Part shown: piece after piece, positions 42,618-51,402 of the stretch
Layout: every line of letters starts with the position of its first letter
Position numbering within the stretch: position 1 is the first letter of the stretch
NCBI GenBank assembly: GCA_018968815.1
Contig: JAGWZL010000004.1
Location: 24,834 to 88,833, forward strand
Direction of reading: 5' to 3'
Length of the DNA stretch: 64,000 nucleotides
DNA from: Verrucomicrobiota bacterium
GTDB taxonomy: Bacteria; Chlamydiota; Chlamydiia; Chlamydiales; SM23-39
Translations under genes and position numbers: made by a program
Notes under the pieces: model-generated
Told to the model about the DNA's origin: nothing
The model's database searches: none
The model's input: the letters and a program-made list of their open reading frames with translations, nothing else

Positions 42618-43082
42618 ATGATCTATTTCTTTATCGTTCTCCAATCGCTTCTATTTCTCTGCATGGCTTTTCATGACTGGATAAACATTCCACCACTTAC
42701 AGATCTCCCTGCATTGAGAAAAGCTCATTCACTTCGACTCCGTTTACTTGGATCCTGCATCAATGGGGGTCTTGTATTGATTCCTCTCATTGTCACCTTG
42801 TTCTACATATCCTCACCAATGCCTCTCTGGGCTCGATTGCTGCTTACGGGGATTTATGGATTTCTCACAATGGGAACTATTACCGCTTGGTGGATCCCGT
42901 ATTTTGGAGGGGGATATTGGGTGCGGGGAAATAAAGCTGGATTTGAAGAATATCGTAACACTCATTCCTTTCTACCAGCAAGAGGTAGCAATGTCGTTCC
43001 AAACACTCTTCATGTCATTTTGCATCTTCAAATTTGGGGCTGCTTTGGCTTGTCACTTTACTGGTTGTTTTCTGGAGGATGA
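42618..43082 (+). CDS. Small integral membrane protein
   Basis: 154 residues from ATG 42618, preceded by GGGAGGG at 6-nt spacing. Four hydrophobic segments: IYFFIVLQSLLFLCMAF, GGLVLIPLIVTLFYIS, LLLTGIYGFLTMGTITAWW, and a C-terminal IWGCFGLSLYWLF. Between the last two is YFGGGYWVRGNKAGFEEYRNT. Not recognised; no catalytic motif seen. It ends four bp before the broken phosphotransferase gene. Confidence 0.65.
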   Translation: MIYFFIVLQSLLFLCMAFHDWINIPPLTDLPALRKAHSLRLRLLGSCINGGLVLIPLIVTLFYISSPMPLWARLLLTGIYGFLTMGTITAWWIPYFGGGYWVRGNKAGFEEYRNTHSFLPARGSNVVPNTLHVILHLQIWGCFGLSLYWLFSGG

Positions 43083-43086
43083 GCCC

Positions 43087-43209
43087 ATGACAAATAGTCC
43101 TGTGCAGATTATCTACTTGAATGGACCATCCAGCAGCGGCAAAACAACATGAGCAAAAGGATTGCAACACGCATTCGATGAGCTATTTGAGGTGGACCCA
43201 AGTCAATAG
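43087..43209 (+). pseudogene. Broken chloramphenicol-phosphotransferase-like gene
   Basis: Begins with a good ribosome binding site and MTNSPVQIIYLNGPSSSGKT, an N-terminal P-loop like that of CPT-type kinases. After the second T of GKTT comes TGA where a Leu codon (TTG) is expected, then AKGLQHAFDELFEVDPSQ continues in the same frame to a TAG. So one nonsense change plus loss of the remaining gene, replaced by the tRNA-Phe-like repeat from 43242. Confidence 0.75.
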
Positions 43210-43241
43210 ATGGTGGCGATCTTAGAGGTCTGAAGATCCTT

Positions 43242-43311
43242 GATCGCCAGGCCGGCAGCAAGCGCGCAGCGCTGCGAGAGGGCTTCCAGTTCTGGCCAAT
43301 TTTGGCACAAA
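43242..43311 (+). repeat. Second copy of the tRNA-Phe element junction
   Basis: About 70 bp match the end of the element behind tRNA-Phe (GATCGCCAGGCCGGCAGCAA onward), including the 15-base tRNA 3' end (43284-43298), and then continue with attttggcacaaa, the bases that follow the real tRNA gene at 39850-39862. It therefore looks like the far junction (attR-like) of a segment inserted at the tRNA 3' end. Confidence 0.85.
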
Positions 43312-43471
43312 GTCCGTAGTAGAACGATTGGCGAAGGCTTAAAAAATCGGTTCCCCTCAAACAAAGGATTCTCTTCTCGTAACCTATGAAGGATGAAGGG
43401 GCTCTATCTGTCCTATTGCGAAGAAGAAAAATTGACAGCACTGCTGACAGAAATTTCCTGAGTTGATTCGT

Positions 43472-44419
43472 TTAGCTCTCGGCGGCTTCGAATACTGCGG
43501 CGGCGATCTGTAAATCCTGAATAGCAATTCCTGTCAGATCGGCTACTGTGATTTCAGATTCGGAAATTCTTTGCATCTTGGGATCTTGGATCACATGCCC
43601 AAGCTCGATCAATTGTCCCTCCTGGATCAGCCCTCCTTTCACAGCATATGAAGAATCTCCCAAAAGCACACACTGATTGCGGCTATCGACGACTACTTTA
43701 TCGGCTTTGGCAAAGATTTGAGGATCAAGCTCTTGCTTGCCAATATCATCGGCGCCCATTGCGGTGATATGCGTTCCAGGCCGAATTTGATGAGCCAAAA
43801 GGAGGGGATGGGAGGAAGATGTTGTTGTGACGATCAAATTACACTCCGCAGCGAGTTGATCGACGTTAGGGGCTATACGGCAATCCCACTCACTCAAATC
43901 AGGATGAGAGGCTAGTTTTTCTGCTTTGGATCTGTCGCGGCCCCAGATCAGGACTTTTCGGCATTTCGTCGCAAATGAAAGGAGTTTGAGTTGATAAAAT
44001 GCCTGAGCCCCTGTCCCAATGATCCCAATGCAAGAGACATTTTTAGGAGCTAAATATTTGGCTGCAATGCATCCAGCTGCAGCAGTACGTATGTCAGTCA
44101 AATAACCTTGATCTTGAAGCAGACACAGAGGTGCGCCTGTCTTTTTATCAAAGAGGAGCATCAGTCCGTTTCCTGAAGGCAGATTATGTTTAGGATTGTG
44201 ATAAAATCCTGAGGCAATTTTCACGACATAGTATTTGCCCCTTTTCATATAGCCGTATTTGATATGACAGTCGCCTGGAGGGTGTTCGAAATGCAGAGAG
44301 CCAACAGGAGGGACTACGGTTTCTCCCTGGCTATAAGCAATGAATCCCTGTTCAACAGCTTCCAAGGTGTCGGGTATCGAAAGCAGCTGCTCAATTTGTT
44401 GTCGGGTGAGGATTTTCAT
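43472..44419 (-). CDS. Ornithine cyclodeaminase / mu-crystallin family protein
   Basis: NAD(P)-dependent enzyme of 315 residues. Family features: VEQGFIAYSQGETVVPP, the substrate lysine region HIKYGYMKRGKYYVVKIASG, YLTDIRTAAAGCIAAKYLAP, dinucleotide-binding GIIGTGAQAFYQLKLL, and VTTTSSSHPLL with GTHITAMGADDIGKQELD. Members cyclise ornithine or interconvert imino and amino acids; the reaction here is open. It follows an aminotransferase and a YheO-like regulator on the same strand, so an amino-acid catabolic cassette is likely. Confidence 0.88.
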   Translation of the reverse strand: MKILTRQQIEQLLSIPDTLEAVEQGFIAYSQGETVVPPVGSLHFEHPPGDCHIKYGYMKRGKYYVVKIASGFYHNPKHNLPSGNGLMLLFDKKTGAPLCLLQDQGYLTDIRTAAAGCIAAKYLAPKNVSCIGIIGTGAQAFYQLKLLSFATKCRKVLIWGRDRSKAEKLASHPDLSEWDCRIAPNVDQLAAECNLIVTTTSSSHPLLLAHQIRPGTHITAMGADDIGKQELDPQIFAKADKVVVDSRNQCVLLGDSSYAVKGGLIQEGQLIELGHVIQDPKMQRISESEITVADLTGIAIQDLQIAAAVFEAAES

Positions 44420-44440
44420 GACTCAGAACCTACAAGAAAT

Positions 44441-45592
44441 TTAGTGGCTTGGTTTACGAGATGCTGCATAGTGGTGTCCTTGGGCTTGGAGATAGGTTTC
44501 AAAACGTTGTAAAATTTCAGGCATATTTTTTTTGCCAAAGCCGATGCGAAAAAAGTTGCCTGGAAGATCAAATACAGAACCGGGCATGATCAATACTCCT
44601 TCAGAGCGAACCAAATCTTGAGTAAAATCTTCGACGGATACAGGCAATAAAAGTTTCAAAATAGCCATTGTGCCACTCTGAGGACGTATCCAAGATACAT
44701 ACTCTTGGTTCCTCTTTATAAATGCCTCCAAGATGTGTAAATTCTTCAGAAGAATGTCTCGATTGCGTTGAAGCACTTTTTCCTTAGCTCGAAGGGCCAT
44801 GATAGCTAAAATTTCGCTGGGAGCGCTATTGCAGATTGAAGTGTATAGCTTATAGGAGCCTGCCTCGTGTAAGAAGGCATCATCCTGTGTAGCAAGCCAG
44901 CCGATGCGAAGGCCCGCAAAGCCAAACGATTTTGTCATCACATTCAGAGCAATCCCTTTTTCATAGGCATCGGCAATCGATGGCATACGCAAGGTTTCGT
45001 CTATTTCTAAATATCGATACACTTCATCGCAGAAAATATAAGTCCCATGCTTTCTTGCCAAAGAGATCAAGCCTTCCAGTACTTTTTTTTCTAAGAGGGT
45101 TCCTGTTGGATTGTGAGGATAGTTAAGAATGAGCAGCTTGGTGTTTGATCGAAAGGCTTTTCGAACCTCTTCCAAATCCAACTTCCAGTGGTTCTCTGGT
45201 TTCAACTGGACCTTGGTGATGGTGGCTCCAAATGCTTCCGGAAGACTAGTCAATGACTGATAACAGGGATCAATCGTAATGACATGATCGCCAGGTTCCA
45301 CTAAAACCCTCATAGTGCAGTAAATGCCTTCTTCAGCCCCTGCAAAGGTAAAAATTTGTTCCGAGTTTAAGGAATCGTAGAGATTGGCAATCTCCTTTCG
45401 AAGTAAGGGATGTCCTGGGGCTTCGGTATATCCAAACGCGAGAGATTTCCAAAGCTTCAAAGAATCAGAATCAGCCAAGGAAAGCAGCTCCTCTAAGCTC
45501 CAAGTTTCGGCATCTGAGCAACACAGCAAATAGGGAGATGTGAATTCGTATTTTCTCCAGAATTCTTCTAGTTTAAAAGCGGGGATTTTCAT
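44441..45592 (-). CDS. Class I/II PLP-dependent aminotransferase
   Basis: 383 residues of fold type I. Conserved blocks: FAGAEEGIYCTMRVLVEPGD, YPHNPTGTLLEKKVLEGLIS, YIFCDEVYRYLEI with the cofactor aspartate, SFGFAGLRIGWLAT region with the lysine in NVMTKSFGFAG, and the C-terminal FFRIGFGKKNMPEILQRF with the carboxylate-binding arginine. Substrate unknown. Its ATG overlaps the stop of the upstream regulator by 4 bp, so both are co-transcribed. Confidence 0.9.
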   Translation of the reverse strand: MKIPAFKLEEFWRKYEFTSPYLLCCSDAETWSLEELLSLADSDSLKLWKSLAFGYTEAPGHPLLRKEIANLYDSLNSEQIFTFAGAEEGIYCTMRVLVEPGDHVITIDPCYQSLTSLPEAFGATITKVQLKPENHWKLDLEEVRKAFRSNTKLLILNYPHNPTGTLLEKKVLEGLISLARKHGTYIFCDEVYRYLEIDETLRMPSIADAYEKGIALNVMTKSFGFAGLRIGWLATQDDAFLHEAGSYKLYTSICNSAPSEILAIMALRAKEKVLQRNRDILLKNLHILEAFIKRNQEYVSWIRPQSGTMAILKLLLPVSVEDFTQDLVRSEGVLIMPGSVFDLPGNFFRIGFGKKNMPEILQRFETYLQAQGHHYAASRKPSH

Positions 45593-46206
45593 GGTTTTTC
45601 CTTTAAATAATTATATACAGTGGCTCGAGAAATCTGTAGGACGTCTGCGACATAGGAAGCTGCATTTTTTGTCTCAAAGGCGCCTTCTTTCTTCAGCTCA
45701 AACAAAAGCTTTTGTTTTTCCACTCGATCAAGAGCTTCTAGGCATAAGCCATGGTTTTTGAGATAAGTAGACACATAGACGTTAATTTTTTCTCTCCAAT
45801 CATTTTTGAAAAGAAAATCGGGCTGTTCGACCTTGGACTCGATTAACCCACGGATTAAATCGTGCATTTGTTCCCACTTGGAAATATCCAGATTGATGCA
45901 CAGTAGCCCGATCGGCTTACCCGCTTTGTTTTTTAATACAGCCGAGACGGATTTCATTCTTCTTCCATCCCAGTTGATCTTAAAATACGGGGGAAACACG
46001 TCCTGGGAGTCTGAGAGTTGTTCGTTCTCATCGAGAAGTGATTCATCTCCAATTTTTCGCTTGGATAGGTTATTGAAAATAGCTCCTATGCATTTTGTCT
46101 TGAAATTATGAATGACCACCTCAGCATGAGGGAAAAGAAGCAAGCTGACGGCTTCAGCGATAGGTTTATACAGATTGAGTTCGGAGGTTATAGAGTCTTT
46201 TTTCAT
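45589..46206 (-). CDS. YheO-like PAS / helix-turn-helix regulator
   Basis: 205 residues. N-terminal YheO-like PAS-type domain: EAVSLLLFPHAEVVIHNF, GAIFNNLSKRKIGDESLL, GKPIGLLCINLDIS; C-terminal helix-turn-helix AASYVADVLQISRATVYNYL. Probably senses a small molecule and controls the downstream aminotransferase and cyclodeaminase genes. An inverted repeat at 46207-46220 directly before its start is a possible self-binding site. Confidence 0.85.
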   Translation of the reverse strand: MKKDSITSELNLYKPIAEAVSLLLFPHAEVVIHNFKTKCIGAIFNNLSKRKIGDESLLDENEQLSDSQDVFPPYFKINWDGRRMKSVSAVLKNKAGKPIGLLCINLDISKWEQMHDLIRGLIESKVEQPDFLFKNDWREKINVYVSTYLKNHGLCLEALDRVEKQKLLFELKKEGAFETKNAASYVADVLQISRATVYNYLKEKP

Positions 46207-46220
46207 ATAATGGACATTAT
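46207..46220. promoter_or_regulatory. Inverted repeat before the regulator gene
   Basis: ATAATGGACATTAT: ATAATG and CATTAT arms, immediately upstream of the regulator's ATG. A second imperfect AGTC...GACT pair follows at 46221-46235. Likely operator or start-site control element. Confidence 0.45.
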
Positions 46221-46409
46221 AGTCTATTTTGGACTTATTTGTCTATATATTTGGAAAAATGGGTGTTTTCTGAAATGTTTTCGACATCCTAACTGACTGG
46301 CATCAATGGTGTTACGGCTCCTTATGGGACATATTTACCGCCCTGGTTAATACACATCCGTTCGCAGCCTCTTAAGCGTTGTACAGGCGCTTGAAACAAT
46401 TTAAATTTT

Positions 46410-49400
46410 TTGTGTATAGTAGATGAGAAATCGAGGTTTGCCATTCCGAAGCTTTGCATTGTTTGTCTGCTTTTTGCAGTGAGCTTCTTCGGGACTGAGT
46501 ACACTTGGAATGGCGGCTCGAATGGGTGGGCTATCGACGGCAGTTGGACTCCCACATCCGGATATCCCAATGGCCCTAACGATACGGCTTCCTTTCCCAA
46601 TTATGAAGCTATCACTCCGATGGTTCTGATCGGGGCAAGTAATGTCAGCGTGGGGACGATCCTTTTTTCCAATACTTCGGGAAATGATTATACGATTTCA
46701 TCAATGGGAGGAGGGGATCTTCTCCTCTATAGCGAAATTGCAATGACACAGGCGAATGAACATCCTTCTTTTAGCTGCACCGTCAATCTGGCAGGGAATG
46801 TACTTGTCTCTACCTCTAGTGGAACTTTGCTTACCTTCAATCAGCCTATAACAGGAAGTTCTGGGTTGACTTTGAGCGGGGATTCCTCTGCGGTTCTCCT
46901 ATTGGAAGAGGCTTGTTCTTATACAGGAACAACGACGATCGATAGTGGTACGTACAAGGGGGCTGGTAGTTCGAGCCTTTTCCCCGCCAGTTCAGCGTTC
47001 GTCCTGGCTGATAATTCGTCGGCTGTTCTCAATTTGAATGGGGGAAACCAGACCATCGCGAGTTTGTCGGGAGGAGGCTCTGTCATTTTGGATGGCGGCA
47101 CATTGACTGTGGGCGATTCCACTTCTACCACTTTCTCTGGCACAATCACGGATGGAGGAACGACAAACGGGGGGCTTGTTAAACAGGGCAGCGGGAGTTT
47201 GTCTTTAACCGGAACAAGCAATACCTATACGGGGGAAACAAGACTCAATGCCGGCACTCTTGCCATTTCGGGTGGGGGCAGTTTGGGGGCGAACACGATT
47301 GATTTGAGTGGAGGCACTCTTTCTGTGGTGGGGAATTCGAACTTGACTCAGAGCGGTTTTGTAGGAGCAGACACAATCATTACGACAGCATCGGGCGCTA
47401 CACTGGATTGGACGGGAACGATCACTGTGAGTTTGGGGGGTCCCTATACGATCACTTTAGAGGGAGAGGGGACCAATTCGCTGTCGTCGCTTTCAACGGG
47501 GATGGGTGGGACGCTGACGATAGCAGGAAATATCGGAGGAACGGCGGGCTTAACAACTACCGGCGGGGGCACTATCAAATTATCGGGAACCAATAGCTAT
47601 AGCGGAGGGACGACAGTTTTGGGAGGGACGTTGCAACTCATTTCCGGAGGGAGTCTGCCAACCGGGGGCGCTGTTCAGGTGAATGGAATTCTAGACCTCT
47701 CCAGCGGTCCTTCCTCTCAAACGATCGGGAACTTGAGCGGCACTGGCACGTCGCTTGTGATCAGCGGGGTCGCCTTGACGGTGAATAGTTCGAGCAGTAG
47801 CTCGTTTTCAGGAGCGATTTCGGGGAGCGGCGGCAGTTTGAGCAAGCAGGGAGGCGGGACGCTATCTCTTTCCGGGACCAATACCTATTCTGGAGGCACC
47901 ACGATCGCAGAGGGGACTTTGGCTCTTACCGGAGGCGGGTCGCTGGAGAGTGGAAGCAATGTAGTCAATGAGGGGACGTTGGATCTTTCCGCAGGGTTTG
48001 GAAATCAGACTTTGGGAGATTTGTCGGGAAACGGCAATTTTATTTTAGGCAACACCGAATTGACCTTCGGCACTTCCACTGCGAGCGAGACGCTCCCAGG
48101 CGTTTTTAGTGGCACAGGGATACTTAGGAAGCAAGGCTCGGGAACTGTGATTCTCGGTGGGACGAGCACAGGATCGTTTTCTACTTATGTCACCGGCGGG
48201 ACGCTCAGTGTAAATGGACAGCTTCCTGGAACGGTTACGGTAGACAGCGGCGCTATTTTGAAGGGGACCGGAACAGTCCTTGGACAGTTAATGGTGAATA
48301 TGGGCGGCATTGTGGCGCCTGGCAACTCGATTGGGACGCTGACGGTTGCATCTGCGATCTTTTATCCAAGCTCTGTTTTTCAAGTGGAGATCAATTCGAG
48401 CAGCTCTTCTTTTCTCGATGTGCTGGGAGCGCTCAATTTGGGAGAGGGAATGGGAAATCCTTACCTTCAAGTGGCGCTCGATCCGGGCGATTACCCACAT
48501 AGCAATACCTATGAGATTTTGAGCGCAGAGACGATCAGCGGCTCTTTTAGCTCTCCGCTTCTTGGCGTTCCCGCAGGATTTAATTTCACTTTGAGCCAGT
48601 TAGGCGATGTTTTTACCCTTTCCTACTATCTTTCTTCCATTCCCACTACAGGTTTGTCGGGCAATCAGTCTCGCATTGTGAATTATCTCAATCAATATGG
48701 AACGAGCTCCTCTGTTTTACTCCTCTACCAACTCACAGAGAATGCATTGCAGAAGGCTATCAATAGCATATCGCCTGCGAGAAATGCTTTTGGCAATTAC
48801 ATCGCAGCGCAAACCGCCTTTTCCTTGAGCGAGCTCTTAAGCGTCTATCTCGACAACTGTCGCTTTAGAGCGAGGCCCACGGGTGGCTCACCGCTTGTGG
48901 CCGACGCTTCAGACGACATCGCCTTTTTGATGCAGCGCAAAAAGCCCTGTATCAAGGTCCAAGCGCCTGCTCAGTGCCCTTGCTGCTCTGTCTGGGTCTC
49001 TGGCTTTGGGGAGTTGGCATATACCGGGGCGTCCTCGCAGAATCCCTCGTTTCATTTTAACTCAGGCGGAGCGCTGCTCGGATTTGACTATCGCGGCCAA
49101 GAAGAGAATTTGGTTGGAGGTTCTTTGGGCTACGCCCATTCCCATTTTTATGATGCGGGCGCTGTTGGCAAGGGACAGATCAATTATTTTTTTCTTGCGG
49201 TCTATGGAAATGGGAGCATCGGCGATTTCTATCTCTCTCCCGCTGTTTGGGGCATTTCGAGCACCACTCACAACGACAGATGGATCTCCTTTCCTGGATT
49301 TTCGGCAACGGCGTGCGCAGATATCCCCACGTGGCAGCTAGTTCCTCATTTGGAAATGGGCTACGAAATTGATTTGTGCGCACTCGAACTCATCCCCTTT

Positions 49401-49814
49401 GCTGCGGTCGATTGGGCGATTTCTTGGCAAAAAAGCTATACGGAAAACGGGGCTGCGCCTTTTAATGCCCATCAAAAAGCCTGCCGCAGTTCAGTGATCC
49501 GAGCTGAAGCGGGATTGAAATTTTACGAGAGATGGGACTGTGATTGGGGCGCTTTTCTACTCAGGGAAAAGGGTTCCTATGTATTTGAAGAACCTTTTGA
49601 TACCGGTAAGGTCATAGCTGCCTTTGCTGGGACGCCAGGATCGTTTACCGTGACGGCGGTCGATCAAACGCTGAATTTAGGGGTTCTTGGCCTCGATTTT
49701 CAGTTTCTCATCGGGCGCGAGCTGCCTATCTCGATCGATTTGTCCTATGAAGGGGAGTTTGGCGCCCACTATTGGTCAAATGAGCTCACTTTCGCTATCG
49801 GCAAGGAATATTAG
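46410..49814 (+). CDS. Autotransporter adhesin with beta-strand repeats
   Basis: Up to 1134 residues. Signal-like segment IPKLCIVCLLFAVSFFG, passenger with at least four autotransporter-associated strand repeats (cores SLSLTGTSNTYTGETRLNAG, IKLSGTNSYSGGTTVLGGTL, LSLSGTNTYSGGTTIAEGTL) at about residues 255, 378, 477 and 570, and a C-terminal beta-domain from ~858 ending LTFAIGKEY. It lacks the GGAI/FxxN repeats of chlamydial Pmps. The start is unclear: TTG at 46410 has no ribosome binding site; ATT at 46443 has GAGG 6 nt upstream; ATG at 46423 encodes a signal-like RNRGLPFRSFALFVCFL in another frame that stops soon after, suggesting a possible frameshift. Confidence 0.82.
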   Translation: MCIVDEKSRFAIPKLCIVCLLFAVSFFGTEYTWNGGSNGWAIDGSWTPTSGYPNGPNDTASFPNYEAITPMVLIGASNVSVGTILFSNTSGNDYTISSMGGGDLLLYSEIAMTQANEHPSFSCTVNLAGNVLVSTSSGTLLTFNQPITGSSGLTLSGDSSAVLLLEEACSYTGTTTIDSGTYKGAGSSSLFPASSAFVLADNSSAVLNLNGGNQTIASLSGGGSVILDGGTLTVGDSTSTTFSGTITDGGTTNGGLVKQGSGSLSLTGTSNTYTGETRLNAGTLAISGGGSLGANTIDLSGGTLSVVGNSNLTQSGFVGADTIITTASGATLDWTGTITVSLGGPYTITLEGEGTNSLSSLSTGMGGTLTIAGNIGGTAGLTTTGGGTIKLSGTNSYSGGTTVLGGTLQLISGGSLPTGGAVQVNGILDLSSGPSSQTIGNLSGTGTSLVISGVALTVNSSSSSSFSGAISGSGGSLSKQGGGTLSLSGTNTYSGGTTIAEGTLALTGGGSLESGSNVVNEGTLDLSAGFGNQTLGDLSGNGNFILGNTELTFGTSTASETLPGVFSGTGILRKQGSGTVILGGTSTGSFSTYVTGGTLSVNGQLPGTVTVDSGAILKGTGTVLGQLMVNMGGIVAPGNSIGTLTVASAIFYPSSVFQVEINSSSSSFLDVLGALNLGEGMGNPYLQVALDPGDYPHSNTYEILSAETISGSFSSPLLGVPAGFNFTLSQLGDVFTLSYYLSSIPTTGLSGNQSRIVNYLNQYGTSSSVLLLYQLTENALQKAINSISPARNAFGNYIAAQTAFSLSELLSVYLDNCRFRARPTGGSPLVADASDDIAFLMQRKKPCIKVQAPAQCPCCSVWVSGFGELAYTGASSQNPSFHFNSGGALLGFDYRGQEENLVGGSLGYAHSHFYDAGAVGKGQINYFFLAVYGNGSIGDFYLSPAVWGISSTTHNDRWISFPGFSATACADIPTWQLVPHLEMGYEIDLCALELIPFAAVDWAISWQKSYTENGAAPFNAHQKACRSSVIRAEAGLKFYERWDCDWGAFLLREKGSYVFEEPFDTGKVIAAFAGTPGSFTVTAVDQTLNLGVLGLDFQFLIGRELPISIDLSYEGEFGAHYWSNELTFAIGKEY

Positions 49815-49883
49815 AGCGTCTTAAAAATACCGGAAAATGGCCGTTTATGGTAGAATTCTTTCTTTTTCTGATAGGAGTTTGCT

Positions 49884-51323
49884 ATGATACCTGTTATATC
49901 GGCTGTCCTGAAAGCGTCGGTTTTAGTTGTCCCACCTCTGCTTGCTGAAACTCCTTCTGCAGCAGTAGAGCAGCTACAACCCGTTACTTCTTCTGCGGTA
50001 AAGGGACGTGACTGGGTGCGTCTTTGTATCAATCAATATCCGGAAATCCTTTGGCTAGCGGATGAAAATGTACGTAAAACAGAGGAAGGAAGGGCCAGTC
50101 TGCAAGGCACTTATTCTGAGCAGTTATTTGAAAAGCAATTCATTGAGTTCGATCGTACAATCATGACGCTGCACTGTCTTAGGCTTATCCTTGATGGAAC
50201 CGAGGAAGCGTATCAAGCTTTTATTCAAGCGCAGCTTAAAGATGCCAAACTTTCTAAAACAAGCTTCAATGAACTACACGCACAAGGAGCCTCTTTGCTG
50301 CAATCAGTGCCTTCGATGTCTGAGTCGGAAGTGAGGCAAGCCATGGAGGCGGCTCTTGTTTTGGGAGACATAGGCAAAAGTGAAAAAGCGAGAGAAATAT
50401 TTAAGCTCTATGGTGCAAAAGCTCCGGATCACGATGATTTTCATGAAGAAGCGATGCGCATTCTTCAAGAGCATCCCAAGCTCTGTCCTACATTTGAAAG
50501 ACTTTCTGTAGCAGGGAAACAACTCCTGAGTCAGACAGCTAATTTGGCTCATTATGGACATATCACTCACATTGAGGGGGGTCCGAGCATGTTCTCGAAG
50601 TTAAAACAGAGCGATCTGCCAAGTAGGTCTCCAGTTTCTTTGGCATTTGATTTTTTTGTCCATACTTGTGATGTAGCGGGGGCTTTAGGTCATGTAAATA
50701 ATCAATCCTCTGTAGTCTATACAGAGTTGACCCACCTTGCAATGCAGGGAGTCCTTGCATCTTGTCAGGTTCTTGCCGAGCCTGACAAGACGGAAATCGA
50801 CGCATATAACGCATATCTCGCCATTAGAGCAGACTGGCTTGGTTTAACGGCCGATGATCGCATAGATCGTGTACTCACAAGAATAGGGGCGATGTTACGA
50901 TTGTTTACCCCACAAGAAGGTGCTGTGTTGAGGGAAGCGGTTTCAAAACTATCACCTGAGGCCCAAGCTCAAATGATTGAGCAATTGGATGTTCGAGAGG
51001 GTGAAGAATTAGCGCGAACGCCTACATACATGCCTGCTGTGCTGGTCAATTTGGCAAGTAATCCTAGCTTGGGCTCTTCAAAAGACGACAGAATTTCACA
51101 AGCGATTATCCTAGGACTTCCCTTTATTGCACGAGTGCTGGAAGAGCACAAGCAGTACTTAGCTTCGTCAAAAGCTGATCCTGCTATTCCTCTCAATTTT
51201 AATAAAGCTGCAGGAGTTGCAAAGACGAATCCTTTGGCTTTGAAGGGAGAATATACAATTGATGCTGAAGGAAACGTGTGCGTTATACCCTCTGAGGCGA
51301 AAATTGGCCAAAATAATCCCTAA
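49884..51323 (+). CDS. Hypothetical protein, repeat-derived C-terminus
   Basis: 479 residues, not recognised. The N-terminus IPVISAVLKASVLVVPPLLA could be a signal or anchor. The middle is helical with histidine/aspartate-rich turns: VLGDIGKSEKAREIF, DHDDFHEEAMRIL, HYGHITHIEGGPSMFSKL, FFVHTCDVAGALGHVN; these recall metal-dependent HD-type phosphohydrolases, but order and spacing are not convincing. An AGGAG site precedes the ATG. The last codons (AKIGQNNP) and stop are shared with the right arm of the foldback element at 8416-8586, so the true C-terminus may have been replaced. Confidence 0.65.
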   Translation: MIPVISAVLKASVLVVPPLLAETPSAAVEQLQPVTSSAVKGRDWVRLCINQYPEILWLADENVRKTEEGRASLQGTYSEQLFEKQFIEFDRTIMTLHCLRLILDGTEEAYQAFIQAQLKDAKLSKTSFNELHAQGASLLQSVPSMSESEVRQAMEAALVLGDIGKSEKAREIFKLYGAKAPDHDDFHEEAMRILQEHPKLCPTFERLSVAGKQLLSQTANLAHYGHITHIEGGPSMFSKLKQSDLPSRSPVSLAFDFFVHTCDVAGALGHVNNQSSVVYTELTHLAMQGVLASCQVLAEPDKTEIDAYNAYLAIRADWLGLTADDRIDRVLTRIGAMLRLFTPQEGAVLREAVSKLSPEAQAQMIEQLDVREGEELARTPTYMPAVLVNLASNPSLGSSKDDRISQAIILGLPFIARVLEEHKQYLASSKADPAIPLNFNKAAGVAKTNPLALKGEYTIDAEGNVCVIPSEAKIGQNNP

Positions 51324-51371
51324 AAATGACGAACCCTTACTTTGTAGACACCCTCTCAACGACAGTCTCTG
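51297..51371 (+). repeat. Mosaic remnant of foldback elements
   Basis: 51297-51333 matches the right arm of the 171-bp element (CGAAAAT..GG..AAAATAATCCC..AAAA) at roughly 30 of 36 positions; 51330-51357 matches the fragment at 8905-8943 (AACCCTTACTT and GACACCCTCT); ACAGTCTCT near 51366 equals the 171-bp element's outer end. Appears to be a decayed composite. Confidence 0.65.
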
Positions 51372-51402
51372 AGGAAGGCGCTCAAATACATTGGTTTGAA
51401 GA

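Noticed and set aside
43109-43471. Minus-strand frame across the kinase fragment and repeat junction
   Set aside because: It crosses two unrelated sequence blocks and has no ribosome binding site or family.
49884-51323. HD-type phosphohydrolase call for the 479-residue protein
   Set aside because: GDIGK, DHDD and HTCD segments are suggestive, but the order and spacing of a real HD site could not be established.
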